Shown here: positions 26,707-34,532 of the stretch, in pieces
Layout of the letters: every line of letters starts with the position of its first letter
Numbering within the stretch: the first letter of the stretch is position 1
NCBI GenBank assembly: GCA_947493995.1
Contig: CANLTJ010000004.1
Coordinates: forward strand, 1 to 64,000
DNA length: 64,000 nucleotides
Direction: 5' to 3'
Source of the DNA: an uncultured Arachnia sp.
Lineage (GTDB): Bacteria; Actinomycetota; Actinomycetes; Propionibacteriales; Propionibacteriaceae
Position numbers and translations under genes: made by a program
Notes under the pieces: generated by a model
Seen by the model: the letters and a program-made list of their open reading frames with translations, nothing else
What the model was told of the DNA's origin: nothing
Database searches by the model: none

Positions 26707-27723
26707 TCAGCGGAGTTGGGAGGTCAGATCCCGGCCCTGGAGGTCCGAGTGGAACGTCTCCCCGTCGCATTGGTAGGTGACGACCGGCTGTACTCGGTTG
26801 AACCGGTTGTCGATCTCAACGGCGCATCCCTGACCGGAATCATGGGAGCTGATTGTCTGGGCGAGGATGGCCGGATCGATCAGATCGGGGTCGAATGGTT
26901 CCAGAGGCGGGGTGCCCGTGCGTTGCGAAACGAAGGTGGGGCGGTTGCCCATGCGCGCTCGTCGCTCGGTGGTGTCATCGCCCACTGGAAGTTCGGCCCA
27001 GTATCCCAGGCGATCGTTGAAGCCGACGGAATACACCCGGCTCGTGCCGCGGGTGACGGCGTCGATTCCGTCCCGAATATCAGTGACGGAAGTGATGTTC
27101 AGGCTACGGAAGACCGATCCGTCGCGGTCGAAGAAGATGGTGTCGGATTCCGGCGTGGTGGTGACGCTCATCAGTACCTGACCCGGCCGGTACTCCACGA
27201 CCTGCAGGGTCTGACCACTCGACGATGTTCCGAGTAGTGCTGCATTGTCGAAGATCAGCTGGATGTTGTCCAGAGCCACGTCAGTGGGCCAGAAGATCGT
27301 CTGCCCCAGGTACTGCACATCCGTCACCGCGGATTCAATGATGCCATCACGCCACCGGTAGCCGCGCGCTTCCTTGTTCCTGTCGAGAACGATGAGTTTG
27401 ACCTCGTCGGCAGTGACGTCCAGTTTGAGTGCAGGTCGCAGCCCCGACACTTCGTGGAGCTTCTCCACGACCGAGGCGGCTCCCCCTTCCAGGAGTGGTT
27501 GCGTGATCTCAAAGGAAGTGGGGAGCGACGCGGTGGGGTCAGGGGATCGTGTTGCGGACCGACTGGGTTCAGTCGAGGTACGCGGGGGCCTGACCGACGC
27601 TGTTTCAAGAGCTGTGCTGTTCACGGGCGTGAGGGGCGGATTCTGGGGTGTGCCGCCAGCAGACGTGCAACCTGCGAGCAGCATTGCCATGACGACAGCG
27701 GCTGCCCAGCGGATACGGATCAC
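26707..27723 (-). CDS. lipoprotein of unknown function
   Basis: 338-residue predicted lipoprotein: MIRIRWAAAVVMAMLLAGC ends in a lipobox with Cys19. After a Pro/Thr/Ser-rich spacer (about 25-70), the mature domain has alternating strands (LKLDVTADEVKLIVLDRN, YLGQTIFWPTDVALDNIQLI, LMSVTTTPESDTIFFDRDG). Two cysteines near the C-terminus (about 309 and 324) may form a disulphide. I do not recognise the family. It is likely anchored to the outer face of the cytoplasmic membrane. The downstream NUDIX gene follows after 66 bases, but functional linkage is not evident. Confidence 0.7.
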   Translation of the reverse strand: MIRIRWAAAVVMAMLLAGCTSAGGTPQNPPLTPVNSTALETASVRPPRTSTEPSRSATRSPDPTASLPTSFEITQPLLEGGAASVVEKLHEVSGLRPALKLDVTADEVKLIVLDRNKEARGYRWRDGIIESAVTDVQYLGQTIFWPTDVALDNIQLIFDNAALLGTSSSGQTLQVVEYRPGQVLMSVTTTPESDTIFFDRDGSVFRSLNITSVTDIRDGIDAVTRGTSRVYSVGFNDRLGYWAELPVGDDTTERRARMGNRPTFVSQRTGTPPLEPFDPDLIDPAILAQTISSHDSGQGCAVEIDNRFNRVQPVVTYQCDGETFHSDLQGRDLTSQLR

Positions 27724-27770
27724 TCCGCAAGGCTACTTGGCCACCGCCCACGGGGACGAAGACCCTCCGG

Positions 27771-27793
27771 CGCACACTGTCAAGAGGTGTGCG
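27771..27793 (-). terminator. hairpin downstream of oleate hydratase gene
   Basis: Inverted repeat CGCACAC (27771-27777) with GTGTGCG (27787-27793) and a nine-base loop, 48 bases after the end of ohyA and before the lipoprotein gene. No T-run follows on either strand, so termination is a guess. Confidence 0.3.
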
Positions 27794-27840
27794 GATTCAG
27801 CTCGACGGTTCACTGAGGTAGCGAGAGAGCGGAAGCGCCA

Positions 27841-29520
27841 TCAGCGAAACATGGTGTGGGCTGCTTTGGCCAGAACTCGGGGGTTCTTCTCGTAGTGATG
27901 GAGTCTGGTGATGGCAGGGTCAGTGATGCCCAGCAGGGTGTAGACGGCGATCTGGGCTGCCCGGACGGAGTATTGCTCGGTGAAGACCATATCGAAGGGC
28001 ATTTCGACGAACTGGCTGATGAACGCCAGATTCTTCGAGCGGGCGGGGACAACTTCGGGTCGGTCCCCCTTCGAACGACGGGCGAAAAGAGCGCTGGCGT
28101 ACGGCATGTGACTTGGCACGACATTGACTATGGAGTCCCGGATCTCGTCGGCCTTGTCACGGATGTTGACGGTCCTGGTGTCGACCCTGCCGAGTTGGCC
28201 CAGGATCTCCTCCAGGAACTCGCGGCCAGTCATCTCGATGATGGGCTTGTTCACGAAGTCGCCTGTGCGGCGCGGGTACAGCGAGTAGCCCCAAAATACT
28301 GTTTCGTTGGGGCGCTGGGAGGCAAAGTGCGGCTGATGGTGAATGACCAGGGAGAGGACGGCATTGCTCTCGACGAAGGTGTTGAGCGCGTTTCCCGGCG
28401 ACTGGCGAGTAATCGCAGCGATCTCGTTGACCAGCAGGTGGTTGTTGGTGGTGAACGAGAAACTTGTCCACTCGCTTTGGGTGCGGTCACCGAAGAACTT
28501 GTCGGGATGGCCCAGCCCATAGAAGTGCTCCGTCGCCTGCTTCCAGAGCGCGGCCGACGGTGCATAGCGAGTGTCTTCGACGATCGCGGTATCCAGGTCA
28601 CCCAGAGACGTGGAGTCAGTGATCGAGCCGTTGGTGCAGAACACCAAGTCGCCGTCGGCTACTTCGATGAGGCCTGGCTCGTCGTCATTGTCGACCTCTT
28701 GGTACTTCAGGCCAATCACGCGGATTTCGTCGCGCATGGGGTCATCGTCGGCGAACACGAACTCTGTCACCTTGCGGTTCTCCACGAGGGTGACCCCCTG
28801 GTCGAGGAGCCATGCCCGCATCGGCAGGATGATGCTTTCGTACTGGTTGTACGGGGTGCGTGTAACGCCTTCAAGAGTATTGATCCGGCTGAATTCAAGG
28901 ATCATACGGTTCATGTATCGGCGCAATTCCATTGCGGAGTTGTTGCGCAAGAATGCGAAAGTGGTCTCCCACATGTACCAGAAGTTTGTGGTGAAGAAGT
29001 GAGGACTGGTGGCAAACCACTCCTCGATGCTGACGTCGTTGAGCTTCGCCTCCTTTGATTCGGGGAGGGTCATGAGCTTGGTCAGCAGTACCCTGTCAGT
29101 GTTGTTGAACTGCATGTGACGGTAATCGTCGTCGTCGCCGCGGGTGCGCGGTCCGCCGGAGTCGAGCAGTCGGCCGACGGCATGGGTGGGATGCGCGTGG
29201 TCGAAGTCAAGAATCTCCTGGGTCACTGATTTGTGGGGCTCGTTGAGCGAGGGGATGGACTCCAGCACGTCCCACAGATTCTCGTAGGTTTCCTCATTGA
29301 GCATCCTTCCGCCCCGGTTCAGGAACCCGGCGTTGTTGGATAGCGTTTGGTGCCCATACTCGGTCTCAAAGGACGCCAGCTTGTTGCCGTCGTTTGCTCC
29401 GTGTGTGTCAAGGCCGAGGATGGTGATCTGGGAGCCATCCCAACGCCCGTCGCGGATCAGGTAAACGGCTGCGGACAGGCTGCCGATGCCAGCGCCGATG
29501 AGGTATGCCTTCTGGGTCAT
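27841..29520 (-). CDS. ohyA: oleate hydratase (MCRA family)
   Basis: 559-residue FAD-dependent hydratase adding water across the cis-9 double bond of unsaturated fatty acids to give 10-hydroxy acids, often a detoxification reaction. The N-terminal FAD site AYLIGAGIGSLSAAVYLIRDG is at residues 5-25. Family segments GGRMLNEETYENLWDVLESI, MTGREFLEEILGQLG and the C-terminal MPYASALFARR, PSHMPYA and YSVRAAQIAVYTLLG follow. Length is usual for the myosin-cross-reactive-antigen family. The ATG overlaps the tetR stop (ATGA), so the two are co-translated and ohyA is under control of the tetR promoter. Confidence 0.93.
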   Translation of the reverse strand: MTQKAYLIGAGIGSLSAAVYLIRDGRWDGSQITILGLDTHGANDGNKLASFETEYGHQTLSNNAGFLNRGGRMLNEETYENLWDVLESIPSLNEPHKSVTQEILDFDHAHPTHAVGRLLDSGGPRTRGDDDDYRHMQFNNTDRVLLTKLMTLPESKEAKLNDVSIEEWFATSPHFFTTNFWYMWETTFAFLRNNSAMELRRYMNRMILEFSRINTLEGVTRTPYNQYESIILPMRAWLLDQGVTLVENRKVTEFVFADDDPMRDEIRVIGLKYQEVDNDDEPGLIEVADGDLVFCTNGSITDSTSLGDLDTAIVEDTRYAPSAALWKQATEHFYGLGHPDKFFGDRTQSEWTSFSFTTNNHLLVNEIAAITRQSPGNALNTFVESNAVLSLVIHHQPHFASQRPNETVFWGYSLYPRRTGDFVNKPIIEMTGREFLEEILGQLGRVDTRTVNIRDKADEIRDSIVNVVPSHMPYASALFARRSKGDRPEVVPARSKNLAFISQFVEMPFDMVFTEQYSVRAAQIAVYTLLGITDPAITRLHHYEKNPRVLAKAAHTMFR

Positions 29521-30197
29521 TTCTTTTCTCCTTGTCGATGAAGGCCTACTGCTGAAGCAGGTAGGTCAGGGGTAAGGCGGATGGTGTCCTGGAACCCTCG
29601 GACGACCATTTCCACCTGGGCTCGCAACTCCGTTGCGGGTGTCTTCTCCGAGTGAGCGTGGGTGCTTGGTTCGGCCAGTGCCAGGTGTAAACCGGCGAAG
29701 ACCAGTCGGGACGCACGTTGTGCTGCCGATCGCGTGAGCTCATCGTCTCTTCCGGCGGACCTGAGTAGGATCGCTCCGACCGCTTCCTCAAGTTCGGCCA
29801 CCAGCTGCAACCCCGCGTCGCGGTGTTTCATGGGTTCTTGACCGAAGAGCAGTTCGCGCTGGTAATGGAGTGCGTCTCGTGGGCGCTCCTGGCTACGTTC
29901 CAGGACCGGGTTGATCAAGGCGAACACCGCCTCAGCGGAATCAGTGAAGATGCCGGCGGCGGCTAAGCCCTCGCGAATCGCTGCCCCGAACTCCACGTTG
30001 TAGACCATTATCAGCAGATCCGCCCGTGTTGTGGCGTACCGGAAGAGTGTTCCGGCCGCCACATCCGCGGCCTCAGACACCTCCCGTGTCGTCACCTGAG
30101 TGAACCCATGCTCAGCGAACAACCGTGCGGCGGCTGCGAGGATCCGCTCGCGCTTGGCATCCATGTTTCGTTCACGCCTGGGTCTGCGCTCAACCAT
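29517..30197 (-). CDS. TetR-family transcriptional regulator
   Basis: 226-residue repressor-type protein. The helix-turn-helix is at about residues 15-60 (RILAAAARLFAEHGF, then TREVSEAADVAAGTLFRYAT). The C-terminal ligand domain is helical. The ATG at 30197 has AGGAG six bases upstream; longer in-frame starts would begin inside the operator. It is the first gene of a two-gene operon with ohyA, four-base overlap. Two palindromes upstream of the start suggest autoregulation. A fatty acid or acyl-CoA is the probable inducer, from context. Confidence 0.88.
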   Translation of the reverse strand: MVERRPRRERNMDAKRERILAAAARLFAEHGFTQVTTREVSEAADVAAGTLFRYATTRADLLIMVYNVEFGAAIREGLAAAGIFTDSAEAVFALINPVLERSQERPRDALHYQRELLFGQEPMKHRDAGLQLVAELEEAVGAILLRSAGRDDELTRSAAQRASRLVFAGLHLALAEPSTHAHSEKTPATELRAQVEMVVRGFQDTIRLTPDLPASAVGLHRQGEKK

Positions 30198-30206
30198 AAG
30201 TCTCCT

Positions 30207-30236
30207 AGTGAGTATGCTCACTAATGAGTGTACTCA
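30207..30236 (-). promoter_or_regulatory. tandem palindromic operator before tetR-ohyA
   Basis: Two palindromes, AGTGAGTATGCTCACT (30207-30222) and TGAGTGTACTCA (30225-30236), have centres 16 bases apart and share the core GAGTRYRCTC-like pattern GAGT-N2-[GA]CTC. They begin nine bases upstream of the TetR ATG, where a repressor would block the promoter. Tandem sites of this kind are usual for TetR proteins binding as paired dimers. Confidence 0.75.
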
Positions 30237-30307
30237 GTTATTGCCAGCGTGCAAATGCACACTGGGCCTTCGATTGGCCGCGGTGGGTGCATCACGCTCA
30301 CCCATGT

Positions 30308-31234
30308 TCAAGTCCGAAGAGCCCGATATTCTCTGACAAGCTCCTCGCGATCCAACTTCATTCCTGCTGCGTCGCCTGCGACGATGCAGGCACCCATAAC
30401 CGGGGCGGAGGCGTAGCTCCCACTGAAGCGCTCGTCGAGTCTGTGCCGCAATCCGCCTTCGGTAAGCAGCCCTCCTGCATAGATGATTTCCTTCGTGGCG
30501 TCCACGCTGCGAGCGGCATGTGCCAAGGCCACGGCGGCTTCGTCCAGCAAGCCGGTGGCCACCGGATCCTGTGCGTCCAGTGCGAGCGCCAAGGGCGCGA
30601 ACTCGCCCCAGCGGGCCGGTGGCAGCGGAGTGACCGCGCGAATCAGGGACTGGCGTTGGTCCCCGCTGAGTGGGAGTGACAAACGTTCCAGGACTGCCTG
30701 CGTCAGAGCCGTGCGCGGGCCGCGATGATCGAGGTCCGCCGCAGCGCTCCTCAGCACCTCCCGGCCCAGCCAGACCCCGGAGCCGACGTCGCCCAGCAGC
30801 CAGCCCATTCCGTCGCAGCGTGCCACACGTCGCCACTGCTCGAACCTCGCAGCCACCGCACCCGTTCCCGCCAACAGCAGGACGCCCTGCGGGTCGTCCG
30901 AGGCGCTGCGAAACGCGATTTCCAAGTCTTCCCGTACCTCGACGGGTGGAAGGTCCAGCGGGTCCAGTGCTTCCTGAAGAAGTGCCTTCACGTCGTCGTG
31001 TCCGGCCTCCGCCGCCCCCGCGACACCAGCAGCCACGGCGAGGACATCGCGGGTGCTGGTACAAGCAGCGGCCAAGCCATCCGCCACCACGCGGCGCAGG
31101 CCTTCGACCGCTCCGGGGCCGGAGGAACGAAAGTTCGCTCCCGGACCCCGCGTCACACCCCTCAGCGCACCTTGGGCCGAGACGACGGCACAACGCACAC
31201 TGGTCCCACCAATATCCAGACCCACGACCGTCAT
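30308..31234 (-). CDS. BadF/BadG/BcrA-type amino-sugar kinase, NagK/MurK-like
   Basis: 308-residue kinase of the ASKHA fold. The N-terminal phosphate loop VGLDIGGTSVRCAVV (about residues 4-18), VAAGVAGAAEAGH, LLLAGTGAVAARF and WLLGDVGSGVWLGREVL match the BadF/BadG family that includes N-acetylglucosamine kinase and Clostridium MurK, which phosphorylates both GlcNAc and MurNAc. It is divergent from, and 167 bases away from, an ABC importer-nagZ-anmK-murQ operon. That suggests it phosphorylates the imported or NagZ-released GlcNAc and possibly MurNAc. Exact substrate is inferred. Confidence 0.83.
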   Translation of the reverse strand: MTVVGLDIGGTSVRCAVVSAQGALRGVTRGPGANFRSSGPGAVEGLRRVVADGLAAACTSTRDVLAVAAGVAGAAEAGHDDVKALLQEALDPLDLPPVEVREDLEIAFRSASDDPQGVLLLAGTGAVAARFEQWRRVARCDGMGWLLGDVGSGVWLGREVLRSAAADLDHRGPRTALTQAVLERLSLPLSGDQRQSLIRAVTPLPPARWGEFAPLALALDAQDPVATGLLDEAAVALAHAARSVDATKEIIYAGGLLTEGGLRHRLDERFSGSYASAPVMGACIVAGDAAGMKLDREELVREYRALRT

Positions 31235-31324
31235 GACACAACCCTAGATGCCGTGCCGCGTGACGCAGTCCGAGGGAAGGGCCCCTTTTTGCCTTGCTCG
31301 CCGAGGGATTCGAACCAAGGTGAT

Positions 31325-31370
31325 GAAATGTTTCGTGTGGTTCACGATCTGCGATACTATCTTTCGATAG
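31325..31370 (+). promoter_or_regulatory. promoter and candidate RpiR operators before the sugar operon
   Basis: A possible promoter reads TTTCGT (31331-31336), an 18-base spacer and TACTAT (31355-31360). The inverted repeat GAAATGTTTC (31325-31334) overlaps the -35 and CTATC-TTTC-GATAG (31357-31370) overlaps and follows the -10. RpiR/MurR-type regulators bind inverted repeats of this size; the operon encodes such a regulator at its far end. The operator assignment is inference. Confidence 0.5.
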
Positions 31371-31401
31371 CCGGAGGAGCCGGCGCTTTCAAGGAGGAAA
31401 G

Positions 31402-32709
31402 ATGAGTAAGTTCCTGAAAGGCGCGACAGCAGCGTTTGCCGCGCTCGCACTGGCCGCCTGCGGTGGCACGAACGGGGATGCTTCCCCGTCTGACACGGAC
31501 AATGGGGGCGATGGTCAGAGCGGAGAGGGCGAAACCCTCACCGTGTGGATCATGGAGGGCACCAACCCGGACGCTACTGACTACTTCGACGAGGTGACCG
31601 CAGCCTTCGAAGACCAGACCGGGGCCGAGCTGGACGTGCAGATGGTCCCGTGGGCCTCCGCCAAGGAAAAGTTCGCCACGGCGATCGCCGGTGGCACCAC
31701 CCCGGATGTGGCCGAAGTCGGCACCACGTGGACCCCCGAATTCGCCGATGCCGGCGCCCTCATGGACCTCAGCGATCGAGTCTCCGAGGCAAACCTTGAC
31801 AGCGACCTGGTGGATGGTCTGGTCGAGGCCGGAACCCTCGACGGCGCTCTGTACGGCATGCCGTGGTACGCAGGGGTACGCGCATTCATCTACAACACGG
31901 AGATCTTCGATGCCGCGGGCGTCGAGCCTCCCACCAACTGGCAGGAACTCCAGGACGCTGTGACAACCATCAAGGAGTCCCAGCCTGATGTGATCCCGTT
32001 CCCGATCCCGGGATCGAGCGAGTTCAGTCTCTACCCCTGGGTGTGGGGCAACGGCGGCGAGATCGCCGTCGAGGAGGGCGACGGCTACGTCGCTCAGATC
32101 GACTCGCCCGAGTCGGTCGAGGGCATTGAATACTTCACCAATCTGGCGCTCGAGCACGACTCCTCCACGCCGGCTGCGGCCACCTGGAAGGAGACCGACG
32201 TGCTCGCCGCGTTCCAGCAGGGCGACGTTGCCATGGCGATTCAGGGCTCCTGGACTCCGGCCACGATCGTGGAGGACTCACCGGACATGGATGGCAAGTT
32301 CGGCGCATTCGTCATACCTGCCAAGGACGGCGGCGTTGCCCCCTCCTTCCTCGGTGGCTCGCACCTCAGCATCTTCGAAGAAACTGACAACCCGGATCTG
32401 GCCTGGGAGTTCGTCCAGATGATGACCACCGGTGAGTTCGCACAGATGTGGGGAGAAGCCACCAATTACTTCCCGGGTCAGAAATCACTGTTGGAGGACA
32501 TGGAAGCGGACGCGGACGAACTGACGCGGGTCTTCATCCGGCAGATGGTTGAAGGCGGAGCATCCACCCCCGTCACACCTGCCTGGGGCGCCATCCAGGG
32601 ACAGCAGGTGACACCGACGATGGTGCAGGCCATCCTCGCCGGCCAGGCCTCGGTTCAGGAAGCCGCCGACACCGCCGCGGAAACCATGAACGAGACCTTC
32701 AGTGAGTAG
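31402..32709 (+). CDS. ABC transporter substrate-binding lipoprotein (family 1)
   Basis: 435-residue sugar-binding lipoprotein. The signal MSKFLKGATAAFAALALAAC gives Cys20 as the lipid anchor, then a Gly/Asp/Ser linker. The mature domain is a family-1 extracellular solute-binding protein (LTVWIMEGTNPDATDYFD, GGTTPDVAEVGTTW, LYGMPWYAGVRAFIYNTEIF, and the GDVAMAIQGSW segment). Such proteins bind mono- to oligosaccharides. AAGGAGGAAAG precedes the ATG. Given nagZ, anmK and murQ downstream, a GlcNAc- or MurNAc-containing sugar is the likely ligand. Confidence 0.9.
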   Translation: MSKFLKGATAAFAALALAACGGTNGDASPSDTDNGGDGQSGEGETLTVWIMEGTNPDATDYFDEVTAAFEDQTGAELDVQMVPWASAKEKFATAIAGGTTPDVAEVGTTWTPEFADAGALMDLSDRVSEANLDSDLVDGLVEAGTLDGALYGMPWYAGVRAFIYNTEIFDAAGVEPPTNWQELQDAVTTIKESQPDVIPFPIPGSSEFSLYPWVWGNGGEIAVEEGDGYVAQIDSPESVEGIEYFTNLALEHDSSTPAAATWKETDVLAAFQQGDVAMAIQGSWTPATIVEDSPDMDGKFGAFVIPAKDGGVAPSFLGGSHLSIFEETDNPDLAWEFVQMMTTGEFAQMWGEATNYFPGQKSLLEDMEADADELTRVFIRQMVEGGASTPVTPAWGAIQGQQVTPTMVQAILAGQASVQEAADTAAETMNETFSE

Positions 32710-32715
32710 TGGGCG

Positions 32716-33696
32716 GTGACCGCGACCAAGCTCGCAGGGGAGCCCCAGGCAGGACCTGGGGCTCCCCCCTCGCAGGAGGTCAACCGTCGGCGCGGCGGCT
32801 ACCAGGCCGCCATGAAACGGCGTCCGTGGCTGCTGCTCGGCCCGGCGCTGGCGGTGTTGGCCATTTTGATGTTGTGGCCCCTCGGGCGGGTCGTGTGGTT
32901 GTCCTTCCAGGACTACGGGCTAAGAGAGCTCAACCGCGGCACGTCGAACTACATCGGGCTGGAGAACTACGCCGAGATTTTCGGCAGTTCCTATCTTTAC
33001 ACGGTGGTGCTACCGAACACGATCGGCTTCGCTGCCGTCTGCGTGATCCTTACCATCGTGCTCGGGACGCTCATCGCACTGTTCCTCCAGACGCTGCCCA
33101 CGCTGTGGAGGTACTTCACCTCCACCGCCATCATGGTGGCCTGGGCTGTTCCAGCCGTCACCGGCACCTATGTCTGGGCTTTCATCTTCGAGCCCGCCAA
33201 TGGCCTGGCCACCAACGTCTTCGCCGGACTGGGCCTGATGGAAGTGGGCGAAGTCAACTGGTTTCTCACCCGGTTCAGCTTCTACGCCATCTCCACGCTG
33301 AATGTGGTCCAGCACTCCATCCCCTTTGTGGCAGTCACCGTGCTCGCCGGTCTGCTGACGGTGCCCCAGGAACTGTATGAATCCGCCCGTATCGACGGGG
33401 CGGGGTCGTGGCGCCAATTCTGGACAATCACATTCCCAATTCTCAAACCCGTCTTCGCTGTGGTGACCATTTTGTCGACCATCTGGGACTTCAAGGTCTT
33501 CACCCAGATCTGGCTCATGCCGGGCGGCGGGGGCACCAACCCCGAACTGTTCAACCTCGGGGTGTGGGCCTACGTCCAGTCCTTCGCGCAGAGCGAGTAC
33601 GGCATGGGTTCCGCCATCGCCGTCGTCCTGACCATCGTGTTGCTCTCGATCACCGTGGTGTACCTGCGGACGTTGTTCAAGGAGGAGGAGCTGTGA
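32716..33696 (+). CDS. sugar ABC transporter permease 1
   Basis: 326-residue inner-membrane permease of the MalF/UgpA type with six predicted helices, the first at about residues 35-60 (LLLGPALAVLAILMLWPLG). The EAA-loop that docks the ATPase is ELYESARIDGAGSWRQFWTI, about residues 218-237. GTG start seven bases after the SBP stop. Its stop overlaps the next permease start. No ATPase gene is in the locus, so a shared MsiK/UgpC-type ATPase elsewhere is expected. Confidence 0.92.
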   Translation: MTATKLAGEPQAGPGAPPSQEVNRRRGGYQAAMKRRPWLLLGPALAVLAILMLWPLGRVVWLSFQDYGLRELNRGTSNYIGLENYAEIFGSSYLYTVVLPNTIGFAAVCVILTIVLGTLIALFLQTLPTLWRYFTSTAIMVAWAVPAVTGTYVWAFIFEPANGLATNVFAGLGLMEVGEVNWFLTRFSFYAISTLNVVQHSIPFVAVTVLAGLLTVPQELYESARIDGAGSWRQFWTITFPILKPVFAVVTILSTIWDFKVFTQIWLMPGGGGTNPELFNLGVWAYVQSFAQSEYGMGSAIAVVLTIVLLSITVVYLRTLFKEEEL

Positions 33697-34532
33697 GCAG
33701 CCGAGTTACGGGACGCAAGATTCTCAGATGGATACTGCAAGCCGCCGGAGTCATCACGTGTCTGGTGTTTTTTCTGCTGCCCGCCTACTGGATGATGTCG
33801 ACGGCCATCGACCCAGCCGCAGCATTCCGGGGCAGCAACGTACTCCCCCAGGGATTCACGCTGGATCACTTTCGTGAGGTGTTGGGCCGCGCGGGATTTG
33901 GTCGTTTCATGCGCAACTCCCTCATCGTCGCCGCGATCACCGTCGCCCTCTCAGCTCTGCTGGCTCTGCTGGCCGCCACAGCCGTGGCTCGGTTCCGGTT
34001 CAAGTTCCGCACAGCAATTCTCGTGATGATTCTGATCGCGCAGATGGTGCCCCTCGAAGCCCTGGTGATTCCGCTGTTCCTGCAGGCGCGCAACCTGCAG
34101 ATGCTCAACTCACTGCTCGGTCTCTCCATCGTCTATCTGGCCTTCAGCATTCCCTTCGCCGTGTGGATGCTGCGCGGTTTCGTCGCGGCGGTGCCCATCG
34201 AGGTGGAGGAAGCCGCCTACGTCGACGGAGCCTCCTGGTGGCGCATGTTCTGGTCCGTGCTGTTCCCGCTCGTCGCGCCCGGCCTGGTAGCCACCAGCGT
34301 GTTCTCCTTCATCACCGCCTGGAACGAGTTCATCTTCGCGCTCACATTCCTCCAGGACGATTCCAAGTTCACCGTCGCGATCGGGCTGCAGCGGTTCTTT
34401 GGCCAGAACACTGCTGACTGGGGCCCCATCATGGCGGCATCAACCCTGATCACCCTTCCGGTCATCATCTTCTTCGTAGCGGTGCAGCGCAGTCTGGTCT
34501 CGGGCCTGTCTGCGGGAGCGGTCAAGGGATGA
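33693..34532 (+). CDS. sugar ABC transporter permease 2
   Basis: 279-residue permease of the MalG/UgpE type: six helices (first at about residues 15-35), EAA loop EVEEAAYVDGASWWRMFWSV at about 170-189, C-terminal LITLPVIIFFVAVQRSLVSGLSAGAVKG tail typical of the family. GTG start overlaps the preceding stop (GTGA), and its own stop overlaps nagZ (ATGA), so the chain is translationally coupled. Confidence 0.92.
   Translation: MSSRVTGRKILRWILQAAGVITCLVFFLLPAYWMMSTAIDPAAAFRGSNVLPQGFTLDHFREVLGRAGFGRFMRNSLIVAAITVALSALLALLAATAVARFRFKFRTAILVMILIAQMVPLEALVIPLFLQARNLQMLNSLLGLSIVYLAFSIPFAVWMLRGFVAAVPIEVEEAAYVDGASWWRMFWSVLFPLVAPGLVATSVFSFITAWNEFIFALTFLQDDSKFTVAIGLQRFFGQNTADWGPIMAASTLITLPVIIFFVAVQRSLVSGLSAGAVKG

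Noticed and set aside
27856..29058. 400-codon plus-strand frame opposite the oleate hydratase gene
   Set aside because: Antisense shadow; oleate hydratase is full-length and conserved.
30234..31241. 335-codon minus-strand frame overlapping the amino-sugar kinase in another frame
   Set aside because: Arg/Gly-rich composition and no family match; the kinase frame carries all the phosphate-binding motifs.
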